Source of the DNA: Planctomycetota bacterium | GTDB taxonomy: Bacteria > Planctomycetota > Phycisphaerae > Phycisphaerales > UBA1924 | Assembly: GCA_018242625.1 (NCBI GenBank) | Contig: JAFEBO010000008.1 | Span: 1-64,000 of the forward strand | Reading direction: 5' to 3' | DNA length: 64,000 nucleotides | Shown: positions 1 to 8,389 of the stretch, one piece after another | Layout of the letters: each line of letters starts with the position of its first letter | Position numbering within the stretch: the stretch's first letter is position 1 | Notes under the pieces: model-generated | Told to the model about the DNA's origin: nothing | Seen by the model: the letters and a program-made list of their open reading frames with translations, nothing else | Database searches by the model: none | Position numbers and translations under genes: made by a program

Positions 1-486
1 GAGGATGCGTCGGTTGAACTGCTTGACGGGTACAAGGCCAAGATCACGGCCCAGTTCGTATCGCGTGGGCGGGGGGGAGGACCGAGGCTCAACGGCGGCT
101 GCGATCTGGCGCTGTGCCGACGCCTTATCAAGGAGTATCGCCGCGTCACCACAGCACCCGAGATGCTCGGCGGGTTCGATATCCGCGGCACCATCGACCT
201 CGGCCTGCACTACATCGAGGTCGGCACAAACTACGCTAACCAGCTCGGCTGGGACGAAGAGCGGCCCTACACCAGCATGGGCGCGGTGGCGGTGGAGAAC
301 TCGAGGCTGTGCCGAGACAAGAGCGGCCAGAAGTGGGCCGGTGTGTTCCTGCCCCGAGTCCGGGCCGTCGCAAAAGCGGCTCGGGACATCGGTTACGGGT
401 TCGGCGATGACCTGGCCGACATGGTGGCTGAGTTCGAGGAGATAGCCGCCGCATTCGAGGTGAGGCGAGCAAAGCGATCGTTGTGA
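1..486 (+). CDS. C-terminal part of an unrecognised protein (5' end outside window)
   Basis: The frame is open from the first base to a TGA at 484-486, giving about 161 residues with no obvious start. The product is soluble and mixed in composition, with a patch around 'RGTIDLGLHYIEVGTNYANQ' and an acidic helix near the end. I do not recognise a family. It ends only 27 bases before the stop of the convergent transposase gene, so it may be cargo of, or interrupted by, the neighbouring mobile element. An internal ATG at 163 could be a start, but the reading frame upstream of it looks equally protein-like. It could be a mobile-element or plasmid-type gene; nothing visible settles this. Confidence 0.45.
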   Translation, partial: EDASVELLDGYKAKITAQFVSRGRGGGPRLNGGCDLALCRRLIKEYRRVTTAPEMLGGFDIRGTIDLGLHYIEVGTNYANQLGWDEERPYTSMGAVAVENSRLCRDKSGQKWAGVFLPRVRAVAKAARDIGYGFGDDLADMVAEFEEIAAAFEVRRAKRSL

Positions 487-513
487 TCGGCGTTAGCGCG
501 GTTGCGGGCGGAC

Positions 514-1581
514 CTACGCCGCCAATCGGTAGTAGTGCATCAGCACGCCACCAAGCCGGGTGCGGCACCGGACCGTTCCCGGGTGATCGGCCAATCGCAG
601 CGGGGGAGGCCCGCCCGTCGGCGTGCGGAACTTGATCGCCGAGTGTGGGCGCTCCCGGTTGTAGTGCTCAAGGAACTCGGCGATCAAGTAGTCGAGATGC
701 CGCGTGCCAAGCACAATGAACCGGTCGAGGCACTCGTCCTGCACGGTCTGAATGAACCGCTCGACGTGGGCGTTGAGGTTCGGGGTGCGATGCGGCAGGC
801 GCACCGGCGTGATGTCGTGGGCCCGCAGCGCCTCGTCGAACGACCGTCCGAACTTGGTATCGCTGTCCCGGGTGAGCACGCGGCACTCGGTTGCGCCGTC
901 GCCGGCCGCGGCCTTGAACAGCGGAACCTGCGCCACGACCCACTCGGCATCCGGGTGCTCCGTGCTCGCCGTGGCGACGGCCCGGCGTGTGGCGACGTTG
1001 ACGAGAACGAGCGTGTACGCGTCGCGGAAGCCCCATTTCGTGACGATCCGGTGCCGCAGGAAGTCGCACGCCCACAGGGTCTTGGCGTGGGACTTGATGA
1101 ACTGGTCCCATGTCGCCTCGCCGCGTTCCGGGCCGGTCGGCAGCCCCGCATCCTTTAAGATGTTGACGACGGTGCTGCGGGAGACCTTCACGCCCAGTTT
1201 CTTGAGCTCGCCGAGGATGCGGGTGTAGCCCCAGCCGGTCTCCTTCGCCAGCCTCAGAACCAGCCGCCGTACTTGTTCGGGCGACTTTGGCCGTCCCGGC
1301 TTCCGTCCGGTCTTTCTCTTGGAGCGGCCCTTGTCGGCATCGCGGATCCAGCGCAGGAAGGTCTGGGGCGTGACGATCGTCACCAGCGCCTTGATGGCCG
1401 ACCCGAGGGGCTTGGCCAGACGAATCAGCCGTGACCGTTCCCCGGGCGTGACCCGGACGGGACCTTCGATCTTTGAGCGGAGGACCTCGTTCTCGGCTTT
1501 CAAGTATTGGATCTGGCGGCGCAAGTCGGCCTGGGTGGACCCGGCCAGGACATCAAGCAGGCGGCGGAAGAGATTCGGCAT
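514..1581 (-). mobile_element. Integrase-core (DDE) transposase of an insertion sequence
   Basis: The product (355 residues) has an N-terminal coiled-coil and helix-turn-helix part ('QIQYLKAENEVLRSKI', then 'TPQTFLRWIRDADKG' and 'GWGYTRILGELKKLG') followed by an rve/integrase core. The likely DDE residues are the Asp in 'LWACDFLRHRIV', the Asp in 'VLTRDSDTKF' and the Glu in 'AHVERFIQTVQDECLDRF'. The tail 'HYNRERPHSAI' is typical of IS3/IS481-like transposases. I chose the ATG at 1581 because the frame upstream of it is Pro/Arg-rich and not protein-like. The gene appears intact. I could not find convincing terminal inverted repeats or target duplications, so the element's boundaries are unknown. 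It lies immediately upstream of the nos operon, pointing the other way. Confidence 0.85.
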
Positions 1582-1989
1582 GTCCGAATCGTCTGGGTCC
1601 CGGGGTGGGGCAGGGGGCAGAGTGCGAAATCGTGAGATTCTGAGACTCGGCCCCGGCCACCCCACAAATCCAGGCCACTCCGCTATCCTGATCCAGTCTC
1701 ACCTGCCGCGCTCGTGAGACTACCGGGCTCGGCCGCAATTGGCGGCACTTCGATCCCGTCCGGCTCGCCCCGGCCGAGCCGCGCCCAAGGGTCGCCCCGT
1801 AAAGCCCAACGGCCGGGGCTGGAGTATTTGTACCCCGCTGGCGGCCCTGAAAACGCGGTTTCGGCCCGTCCCCGTTAACGACCCGTGTCGATCGCACACC
1901 CATGGGGCCACCCCGAGAGTGGTCCGCCAACCCTCCGAAACGGTCTTGTACAGGGAGGCAGCAGCCTCCGTGAAAAAACACCCGAGTGA
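1582..1989. other. Non-coding stretch between the transposase and the nos promoter
   Basis: No convincing gene is seen here. Short frames exist on both strands (for example a plus-strand frame at about 1739-1993), but they lack a ribosome binding site, are Arg/Pro-rich and match no family. The stretch holds a perfect 8-bp inverted repeat (1695-1721) and probably contains the undetected outer end of the insertion sequence. Confidence 0.4.
1695..1721. repeat. Perfect inverted repeat AGTCTCAC / GTGAGACT
   Basis: The arms at 1695-1702 and 1714-1721 are exactly complementary and separated by 11 bases. A related TGAGACT word also occurs just upstream near 1640-1648. It may be an insertion-sequence end, a transposase binding site or a transcript hairpin. 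No U-tract follows it, so it is not a standard terminator. Confidence 0.4.
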
Positions 1990-2018
1990 TTGACAGGGGG
2001 ACATTTGGTCGATATCTT
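1990..2018 (+). promoter_or_regulatory. Probable sigma70-type promoter of the nos operon
   Basis: A consensus -35 TTGACA at 1990-1995 is followed after exactly 17 bases by TATCTT at 2013-2018 (four of six matches to TATAAT). Transcription would start near 2025, leaving a short leader before the ribosome binding site AAGGAG at 2035-2040 and the ATG at 2047. Its place directly before the cytochrome/nosZ genes fits its being the main operon promoter. This is pattern matching only. Confidence 0.5.
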
Positions 2019-2030
2019 TATCCAGATATC
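2011..2030. promoter_or_regulatory. Candidate operator dyad GATATCT-N6-AGATATC
   Basis: Two perfect 7-bp arms (2011-2017 and 2024-2030) flank a 6-base spacer and overlap the proposed -10 element. A repressor bound here would block the promoter. The operon encodes its own Rrf2-family regulator, which is the obvious candidate. The dyad does not match the standard FNR box (TTGAT-N4-ATCAA). Confidence 0.4.
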
Positions 2031-2046
2031 CGCCAAGGAGACGGTC

Positions 2047-3003
2047 ATGGGCCTCGAAGACACTGTGAAAGCGAGTTCCTCTTCCAGCGATGCGACGATG
2101 CGGGACACGACAAATGAGTGGCACCCACCGCAGGACGGCGGACTGCGAGAGGTTGGGAAGGCCTTTCTCATGGCCTGCCTGGTGATGGCCCCCATTCTCG
2201 GGTTCGGGGGACGCGAGGTTTACAAGACGTGGAAGGGGCAGGAGGATGCACGGCTGGCCGCCATCAAGTATGGCCGAGCCCACGCGGATCTCGTCGCCGC
2301 ACCAGCCCTTCCGTTGTTGTCGGTCGAAGAAGCAACGCACGGGCGCGATCTCTTCGCCAGAGCCTGCGTCGCGTGCCATGGTGCCGATGCACGGGGAGTG
2401 CAGGGACTCGGCAAGAACCTTCTTGAAAGCAACTTCGTCGCTACGCAAGACGACGAACAGTTGAAGCAGTTCTTGATCACGGGCCGGCCGAACGCCAAGC
2501 CTGTGGGGATGCCGCCGAAAGCGGGGCGAGACGACTTGGCGGATGAGGACCTTCGTCACTTGGTCGTCTACATGCGCGGACTTCAGGATCCAAGGCGCAT
2601 GCCCGCACTTCCAGCGATGGTGGCCGACGCTCCGCCCACGGCGGCGCAGCAGGACGCGGCGCTCGCAGCTGCTGGCGGCGACAAGGAGCTCGCCGGGTAC
2701 ATCGCGAGCGGAGACAAACTGTTCCATAGCTCGTGCATCGCTTGCCACGGCAAGGGCGGGGTGGGCATCGCGGGTAACGGCAAGGCGCTCGCCAACAACG
2801 AGTTCATCCGGTCGCTCGACGACGACAGCCTGCTGGCCTTCATCAAGCAGGGTCGCTCGCCCTCGGATCCGAAGAACACCACCGGGATTCAGATGCCGCC
2901 CAAGGGCGGGAACCCGGCGATGAGTGACGACGACATCTTGGACGTGATCGCCTATCTGCGGACGCTGCAGGGCACCAAGCCCGGCACTCCCGGCGGCAAG
3001 TGA
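2047..3003 (+). CDS. Membrane-anchored diheme cytochrome c of the nos operon
   Basis: The product (318 residues) has one N-terminal membrane segment ('AFLMACLVMAPILGFGG') that should hold two periplasmic class I cytochrome c domains. The heme sites are C107-V-A-C110-H111 and C230-I-A-C233-H234, each followed by a 'G-MPPK' stretch carrying the likely axial Met. The two halves look like an internal duplication. It is the first gene of the operon, 61 bases before nosZ. Clade II nos clusters commonly carry cytochromes c that pass electrons from the quinol pool to NosZ, and I infer that role here. The ATG at 2047 is supported by AAGGAG six bases upstream; an ATG at 1990 in the same frame lacks such a site. 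Confidence 0.85.
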   Translation: MGLEDTVKASSSSSDATMRDTTNEWHPPQDGGLREVGKAFLMACLVMAPILGFGGREVYKTWKGQEDARLAAIKYGRAHADLVAAPALPLLSVEEATHGRDLFARACVACHGADARGVQGLGKNLLESNFVATQDDEQLKQFLITGRPNAKPVGMPPKAGRDDLADEDLRHLVVYMRGLQDPRRMPALPAMVADAPPTAAQQDAALAAAGGDKELAGYIASGDKLFHSSCIACHGKGGVGIAGNGKALANNEFIRSLDDDSLLAFIKQGRSPSDPKNTTGIQMPPKGGNPAMSDDDILDVIAYLRTLQGTKPGTPGGK

Positions 3004-3064
3004 CTCGCACCCGCGGCCCCGAGCCGGCCTTCGGCATCGCGTCCGCACAACTTGGAGAATCAGC

Positions 3065-5173
3065 ATGAGACTGGCTTCACCGACTCGAGTTCGCACCATG
3101 TGGACACTGCTCCTCGCCGCGGGTGCCGCGTTCGCATGTTTCAGCACCGACGCGATGGCGCAGCAGGAGGGCCGTCGTCGCCGCAGCGGCGTGCAGGAGG
3201 CGAAGCCCGTCGAGATCACCCCCGAGCAGCTCGCGCAGCTCACGAAGATCGCCAACGACCGCAAGCTGAACGTCGATGATCTCCTGGCCGCGGCCAAGAC
3301 GTTCATGCCCAGCGGCCGGCACGACGAGTACGTGCTCTTCTCCTCCGGCGGGCAGAGCGGACAGGTCTTTGCGATCGGCGTCCCGAGCATGCGGCTGCTC
3401 CGTTCGATCGCGGTCTTCACGCCCGAGTCGTGGCAGGGCTATGGCTTCGCGGGCGACAAAGACCCGATCCGAGAGTCACTCAAGATCAACGGCAAGCCCG
3501 TCGAATGGGGGGACACCCACCATCCCGCCTTGTCGGAGACCAAAGGGGACTACGACGGCGAGTTCCTCTTCATCGGCGACAAGGCCAACGCCCGGCTGGG
3601 CGTCATCGATCTTCGCGACTGGGACTGCAAGCAGGTCGTCAAGAACCCGCTGACCATCAGCGATCACGGCGCGGCGTTCGTCACCCCCAACACGGACTAC
3701 GTGATCGAGGGGGGCCAGTACGGCACGGTCCTGGGCTACGGCTATGCCCTGCCCGAGGACTACAAGAAGTCGTACCGCGGCATGGTGACGATGTGGAAGT
3801 TCGATCGAGCCAAGGGTCGCATCGACGAGTCGCAGTCCTTCGCCCTGGAACTGCCGCCCTACTGGCAGGACCTTGCCGATGCCGGCAAGCTCGCCAGCGA
3901 CGGGTGGTTCTTCATCAACTCCTTCAACACCGAGATGGCGACCGGCGGCGTCGAGAAGGGTCAGCCGCCTTTCGAGGCCGGTGCCAGCAAGCGTGACATG
4001 GACTACCTGCACATCATCGACTGGAAGAAGGCCGAGGCCGCGTTCAAGGCTGGCAAAGCGGAGAAGGTCAACGGGTTCCCGCTGCTCAAGCTTGCGACGC
4101 TGGTGGAGGAGGGCATCCTCCATTTCGCCCCAGAGCCCAAGAGCCCGCACGGCGTGGACGTGACTCCCGACGGCAAGTACATGGTTGTCGCTGGCAAGCT
4201 GGACCCGCACGTGACGATCTACTCCATCGAGCGGATCAAGAAGGCCATCGCCGAGAAGAAGTTCTCCAGCAAGGACGAATACGGCGTCCCGGTGCTGGAC
4301 TTCGACTCGGTGAAGGAGGCGCAGGTCGAACTGGGCCTCGGGCCCCTGCACACTCAGTTCGACGACAAGGGCTACGCGTACACGTCGCTCTTCCTTGATT
4401 CGGCCGTTGCGCGCTGGAGTTTGGGCGGCGAGACGGCCAAGAAGGCCCCCGAGGGCGACTGGAAGCTCGTGCAGAAGACTCCCGTGCAGTACAACATTGG
4501 GCACCTGTGCGCCGCCGAGGGCGACACCGTGAGCCCCGACGGCAACTTCCTGATCTCCATGAGCAAGTGGTCGGTCGATCGATTCCTGACGACGGGACCG
4601 CTGCTGCCGCAAAACTTCCAGTTGCTCGACATCGTTCAGCCCGGCACGACCATGCCGGTCATCTACGACAGCCCCATCGGCGTTGGCGAACCGCACTATT
4701 GCCAGATGATCAAGGCCGACAAGCTCAAGACGTGGAAGGTGTACCCCGAGGTCGGCTGGGACCCGCACAAGCAGATGCTCTCGCCCGACGCTCCCAAGAA
4801 GGGTGACGAAGGCGTGACGCGCGAGGGCAACAAGGTGCTGGTCAAGATGACCGCCGTCCGCAGCCACTTCAAGCCCGAGCACGTCGAGGTCAACGAGGGT
4901 GACGTGATCACCTGGCGCATCACGGCGATGGAAACCGCTCAGGATGCGACGCACGGATTCTGCATCGGCGGGTACAACGTGAACTTGTCACTCGAGCCGG
5001 GCGAGTACACCGAGTTCACCTTCACCGCCGATCGGGCCGGCACGTACCCCTACTACTGCACCGAGTTCTGCTCCGCTCTGCACCTGGAGATGATGGGCTA
5101 TCTGCACGTGAAGCCCAAGGGCAACGCCGTCGCTCCTGCGAAGGACGCCGGGGCCGCGACGGCATCCAAGTGA
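3065..5173 (+). CDS. nosZ: Nitrous oxide reductase, Sec-dependent (clade II) type
   Basis: This enzyme reduces N2O to N2 in the periplasm, using a tetranuclear CuZ site in a seven-bladed propeller and a binuclear CuA site in a C-terminal cupredoxin domain. The 702-residue product shows the CuA motif C665-x3-C669-x3-H673-x2-M676 ('YCTEFCSALHLEM'). Likely CuZ histidines lie in 'GDTHHPALS', 'ISDHGAAF', 'KSPHGVDV', 'GPLHTQFDD', 'NIGHLCA' and 'GEPHYCQM'. The N-terminus is an ordinary Sec signal peptide ending 'DAMAQQ', with no twin-arginine motif; that is the hallmark of clade II enzymes. GGAG at 3054-3057 supports the ATG. The downstream genes encode the expected maturation factors. Confidence 0.97.
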   Translation: MRLASPTRVRTMWTLLLAAGAAFACFSTDAMAQQEGRRRRSGVQEAKPVEITPEQLAQLTKIANDRKLNVDDLLAAAKTFMPSGRHDEYVLFSSGGQSGQVFAIGVPSMRLLRSIAVFTPESWQGYGFAGDKDPIRESLKINGKPVEWGDTHHPALSETKGDYDGEFLFIGDKANARLGVIDLRDWDCKQVVKNPLTISDHGAAFVTPNTDYVIEGGQYGTVLGYGYALPEDYKKSYRGMVTMWKFDRAKGRIDESQSFALELPPYWQDLADAGKLASDGWFFINSFNTEMATGGVEKGQPPFEAGASKRDMDYLHIIDWKKAEAAFKAGKAEKVNGFPLLKLATLVEEGILHFAPEPKSPHGVDVTPDGKYMVVAGKLDPHVTIYSIERIKKAIAEKKFSSKDEYGVPVLDFDSVKEAQVELGLGPLHTQFDDKGYAYTSLFLDSAVARWSLGGETAKKAPEGDWKLVQKTPVQYNIGHLCAAEGDTVSPDGNFLISMSKWSVDRFLTTGPLLPQNFQLLDIVQPGTTMPVIYDSPIGVGEPHYCQMIKADKLKTWKVYPEVGWDPHKQMLSPDAPKKGDEGVTREGNKVLVKMTAVRSHFKPEHVEVNEGDVITWRITAMETAQDATHGFCIGGYNVNLSLEPGEYTEFTFTADRAGTYPYYCTEFCSALHLEMMGYLHVKPKGNAVAPAKDAGAATASK

Positions 5174-5283
5174 ACCACTCGTCCGTCGCGGGTGACAACC
5201 CGCGATGGGCATTGAGCCCGACGCGTGCCGTGAGAGATCCCGACACTCACGTCGCAGGCGGCACCAAGGAATGGAGTTGACGC

Positions 5284-5979
5284 ATGAGCAAGCTCTTCAC
5301 CGCACTGATCGGCCCGCGGATCCCGCCCGAGGAGCTCCATGCACGCCGCTGGCGGTATCTGACGCCAACCCTGATTTTCATGGCGGCCCGTGTGCTTTTG
5401 CTGGTGTCGATCTTCTTCCCATACTGGCATATGGAGCTCGAAGCGCCCCAGTATCCCAACGGTCTCTTCCTCACCGCGTACTGCAATCACCTCACGGGCG
5501 ACGTTCGCGAGATCGACGGGCTGAACCACTACATCGGGATGCGACCCCTTGGCGAAGCCGCGGCTTTTGAGCGGGCGGCGGCGGTGTGGATGATCATCGC
5601 GATGTTCCTGCTCGTTGAGGGTGCGGCGGCCATCCACAGCAAATGGGCCGTGCTGCTCGCGCTTCCGGCGGTCACGTTCCCGATTGGCTTCATCGTCGAC
5701 CTGTACTACTGGATGCGCACCTTCGGGCTCAACCTCGATCCAGGTGCACCGCTGTCATCGTCGGTCAAGCCATTCGTCCCCACGGTCATCGGCGAGGGCG
5801 GGATCGGACAGTTCAAGACCTACGCGGAGTTCGGGACGGGGTACTGGCTCGCGGTCGCCGCCGCCGTGCTCATCGTCGTGGGTTTCTTCTTCCACCGCCG
5901 GGCGTACAAGCCGCTGTTTGCCAACAGCCAACCAGACAAGAGCCCGCGAAACACGAACCAAGAAGGGGCCACGCGGTGA
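5284..5979 (+). CDS. NosB-like integral membrane protein
   Basis: The product (231 residues) has about four hydrophobic segments: near 'LIFMAARVLLLVSIFF', 'VWMIIAMFLLVEGAAAI', 'WAVLLALPAVTFPIGFIVD' and 'YWLAVAAAVLIVVGFFF'. A conserved-looking extracytoplasmic stretch ('FFPYWHMELEAPQYPNG') follows the first. It lies between nosZ and nosD, exactly where clade II clusters carry nosB, a membrane protein of unknown function thought to help maturation or electron transfer. I assign it by position and topology, not by a catalytic motif. Its stop overlaps the GTG start of nosD. The gap of 110 bases after nosZ is the largest within the operon. Confidence 0.7.
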   Translation: MSKLFTALIGPRIPPEELHARRWRYLTPTLIFMAARVLLLVSIFFPYWHMELEAPQYPNGLFLTAYCNHLTGDVREIDGLNHYIGMRPLGEAAAFERAAAVWMIIAMFLLVEGAAAIHSKWAVLLALPAVTFPIGFIVDLYYWMRTFGLNLDPGAPLSSSVKPFVPTVIGEGGIGQFKTYAEFGTGYWLAVAAAVLIVVGFFFHRRAYKPLFANSQPDKSPRNTNQEGATR

Positions 5980-7457
5980 GTGCTTCTGGACCCGACAACT
6001 TCAGTTCTCGCCCGCGGTCCTTGTGGCAAGTGCTCGCACTGGTGGGCCTGTTCATGACCCCACCGTGCACCGCCCAGGAACACGCCGCGCCGCGCGATGT
6101 GTCCCCGAGAGCAGCGGCCGAGCGAGAGCTCGGACCCATCGGTCGGCTCCTCGCGTCGGCACGACCCGGCGACACGGTGCACGTTCCCGCCGGTACCTAT
6201 CGAGGGCACCTGCGGATCGACAGGCCCGTCACCCTCGTCGCTGACGGCGCCGTGGTTATCGACGGTGGTGGATCTGGGGACATTATCGAGGTTGTCGCCC
6301 CCGACGTGACGATCCGGGGCTTTGTGATCCGCAACACGGGCATCGACCTTGACCAGGAAAACGCCGCCATACGCGTCCTTGCACCACGCGTGACACTCGA
6401 ATCCAACGTCCTTCAAGACATCCTCTTCGGCATCGACCTTCGCGAGTCTCCGGACAGCCGCATCATCGCCAACACCATTGGTGGCAAACGCCTGGACATA
6501 GCTCGGCGCGGCGACGGGCTGCGTCTCTGGCGTGCCGACCGTGCCATAATCGAGGGCAATAGGATCCACGATGGCCGCGACGCGATCCTGTGGTACTCCT
6601 CCGGTGTCATCGTTCGTGGCAACACCGCCCACGACTGCCGGTACGGCCTCCACCTCATGTTCAGCGACAACGTCACGATCACCGATAACGAGCTCGCAGG
6701 CAATTCGGTGGGCGTTTATCTCATGTATAGCACGGGCGTCACGCTAACAGGCAATCGCCTGCTCAAGAACCGTGGGCCCAGTGGGTACGGCATCGGACTC
6801 AAGGAGACCGATCGCTTCACCGTGCGCGACAACCTGATCGCGGGCAATCGCTCCGGAGTCTACCTCGACGGGTCGCCATTCACCGACGCGCAGCCGGGCA
6901 TCTTCGAGGCCAACACCCTGGCTTACAACGACGTCGGCTTCACGATCCTCCCATCGAGCCGCGGCAACGAGATTGTCGGCAACAACTTCATCGACAACAT
7001 CGACCAGGTCGCCGTGGCTGGGAGGGGCTCGCTGGACGGGAACCGTTTCTGGAAGGACGAACGCGGCAATTTCTGGAGCGACTACACCGGCTACGACCAG
7101 AACAACGACGGAATCGGGGACTTTGTCCACGAGTCGCAGACGCTCTTTGAGAACCTGATGGACAAACGACCCGCCCTCCGACTCTTTCTCTTTAGCCCCG
7201 CTCAGCAGGCGATCGAGTTCGTCGGACGGGCAATTCCAGCGGTTCGTCCAGAACCGAAATTCACGGATGAGGTTCCGCTCATGCGCCCGCTGCCGTTGCC
7301 TACTTGGAGGCCAGATGTCCCTCCATCACACTCTCCGATCCTCGTCGCTGGAGGGTCTCTGCTCGCGCTTGGTGTGAGCATGCTTGCCCTGGGATACGAG
7401 CGTCGCCGCTCGGGCGATGGTTCGAGTGGAGAGATGCCAGTGCGAGGTGCCGAATGA
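5976..7457 (+). CDS. nosD: NosD, periplasmic copper maturation protein for NosZ
   Basis: NosD is a periplasmic parallel beta-helix (CASH/PbH1) protein that works with the NosF-NosY ABC complex to build the copper site of NosZ. The 493-residue product has a signal peptide ('LWQVLALVGLFMTPPCTA'). Many PbH1 turns follow, such as 'GNTAHDCRYGLHLMFSDN' and 'NELAGNSVGVYLMYSTG'; the 'GLHLMFS' type segment is typical of NosD. A C-terminal hydrophobic segment followed by 'YERRR' could anchor it. I chose GTG at 5976, which overlaps the previous stop as GTGA; the open frame upstream of it is out-of-frame noise inside the previous gene. The stop overlaps nosF as ATGA. Confidence 0.93.
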   Translation: MSASGPDNFSSRPRSLWQVLALVGLFMTPPCTAQEHAAPRDVSPRAAAERELGPIGRLLASARPGDTVHVPAGTYRGHLRIDRPVTLVADGAVVIDGGGSGDIIEVVAPDVTIRGFVIRNTGIDLDQENAAIRVLAPRVTLESNVLQDILFGIDLRESPDSRIIANTIGGKRLDIARRGDGLRLWRADRAIIEGNRIHDGRDAILWYSSGVIVRGNTAHDCRYGLHLMFSDNVTITDNELAGNSVGVYLMYSTGVTLTGNRLLKNRGPSGYGIGLKETDRFTVRDNLIAGNRSGVYLDGSPFTDAQPGIFEANTLAYNDVGFTILPSSRGNEIVGNNFIDNIDQVAVAGRGSLDGNRFWKDERGNFWSDYTGYDQNNDGIGDFVHESQTLFENLMDKRPALRLFLFSPAQQAIEFVGRAIPAVRPEPKFTDEVPLMRPLPLPTWRPDVPPSHSPILVAGGSLLALGVSMLALGYERRRSGDGSSGEMPVRGAE

Positions 7458-8389
7458 TCACGATCACCAACTTGATCAAGAGATTCGGACGGACACCCGC
7501 CGTGGACGACGTGTCCTTGTCGCTTGATCAAGGCGACGCAGTCGCGTTGTGGGGTTCCAACGGTGCTGGCAAGACCACCCTGATCCGATGCGTGCTCGGT
7601 CTTCTGCGCTATCGAGGCGCGATCCGCGTCGGTGGCATCGACGTGCGCCGCAATGGCAAGGCGGCACGGATGCTCATCGGCTATGTCCCGCAGGAGCTCG
7701 GCTTCTACGACGAACTCAGGGTAGATTCGGCTATCTGCTACTTCGCTCGCCTCAAGGGCATCGCGAATGCCTCGCCCGCGGCCTCACTTCAGGGGGTTGG
7801 TCTCGAAGGAAACGGCGGCAAGCGTGTCCGTGAGCTCTCTGGTGGCATGAAGCAGCGTCTGGCGCTGGCAATCGCGCTTCTCGGCGATCCTCCCATCCTG
7901 GTGCTCGACGAAGTCACCGCAAGCCTCGATGCGCTCGGACGTCACGAGTTTGTGGGGCTGCTCAGGCAGCTCACCGGCTCGGGTCGGACATTGCTTTTCG
8001 CCTCGCACCGTCTCGAGGAAGTACGGTCGCTGGCACGCCGCGTCGCGGTGCTCGAGCGGGGACGACTGCTGCGGATCGACGACTGCGCTTGCTTCGCCCC
8101 GGATGCGCAGCACGCCGCCGTGCTGCACCTGCACCTTTCGGCGGATGAACGCATGCCTGCGATCCGGGCTCTCGCGGCGGGAGGCTTCTCACCGACGCTC
8201 AACGGTACGGGCATCCTGGTCCCGGTAGCCTCGGAACACAAGGCGGCACCCTTCCGCATCCTCGCCGATGCGCAGATCGTGGTGGATAACTTCGAGGTCG
8301 ATGCGGTTGAGCATTCGTCCGCAACTCCTGCGCCCGGCGGCGGTCGACGCAAGTCATCCACACCTCCCGATTCCGAGGTGGCCCAATGA
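7454..8389 (+). CDS. nosF: NosF, ABC transporter ATPase for NosZ maturation
   Basis: This cytoplasmic ATPase (311 residues) powers the NosDFY complex. Walker A is GSNGAGKT at residues 34-41, the signature is 'LSGGMKQRLALA', Walker B is 'PILVLDEVTASLD' and the switch His lies in 'LLFASHRLEEV'. The last ~80 residues form the C-terminal extension seen in NosF/CcmA-like ATPases. It starts inside the nosD stop (ATGA) and its own stop overlaps nosY in the same way, which argues for coupled translation and fixed subunit ratios. The start at 7454 gives a standard N-terminus ('MITITNLIKRFGR'). Confidence 0.95.
   Translation: MITITNLIKRFGRTPAVDDVSLSLDQGDAVALWGSNGAGKTTLIRCVLGLLRYRGAIRVGGIDVRRNGKAARMLIGYVPQELGFYDELRVDSAICYFARLKGIANASPAASLQGVGLEGNGGKRVRELSGGMKQRLALAIALLGDPPILVLDEVTASLDALGRHEFVGLLRQLTGSGRTLLFASHRLEEVRSLARRVAVLERGRLLRIDDCACFAPDAQHAAVLHLHLSADERMPAIRALAAGGFSPTLNGTGILVPVASEHKAAPFRILADAQIVVDNFEVDAVEHSSATPAPGGGRRKSSTPPDSEVAQ

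Noticed and set aside
2011..2030. FNR/NNR box upstream of nos
   Set aside because: The dyad arms GATATCT/AGATATC do not match TTGAT-N4-ATCAA; it is kept only as an unassigned operator candidate.
1720..3420. 566-codon minus-strand open frame
   Set aside because: It runs antisense to the cytochrome c and nosZ genes, is Arg/Pro-rich and has no domain; it is a GC-rich shadow of real genes.
3476..4954. 492-codon minus-strand open frame inside nosZ
   Set aside because: nosZ on the plus strand has full catalytic motifs; the antisense frame is a codon-bias artefact.
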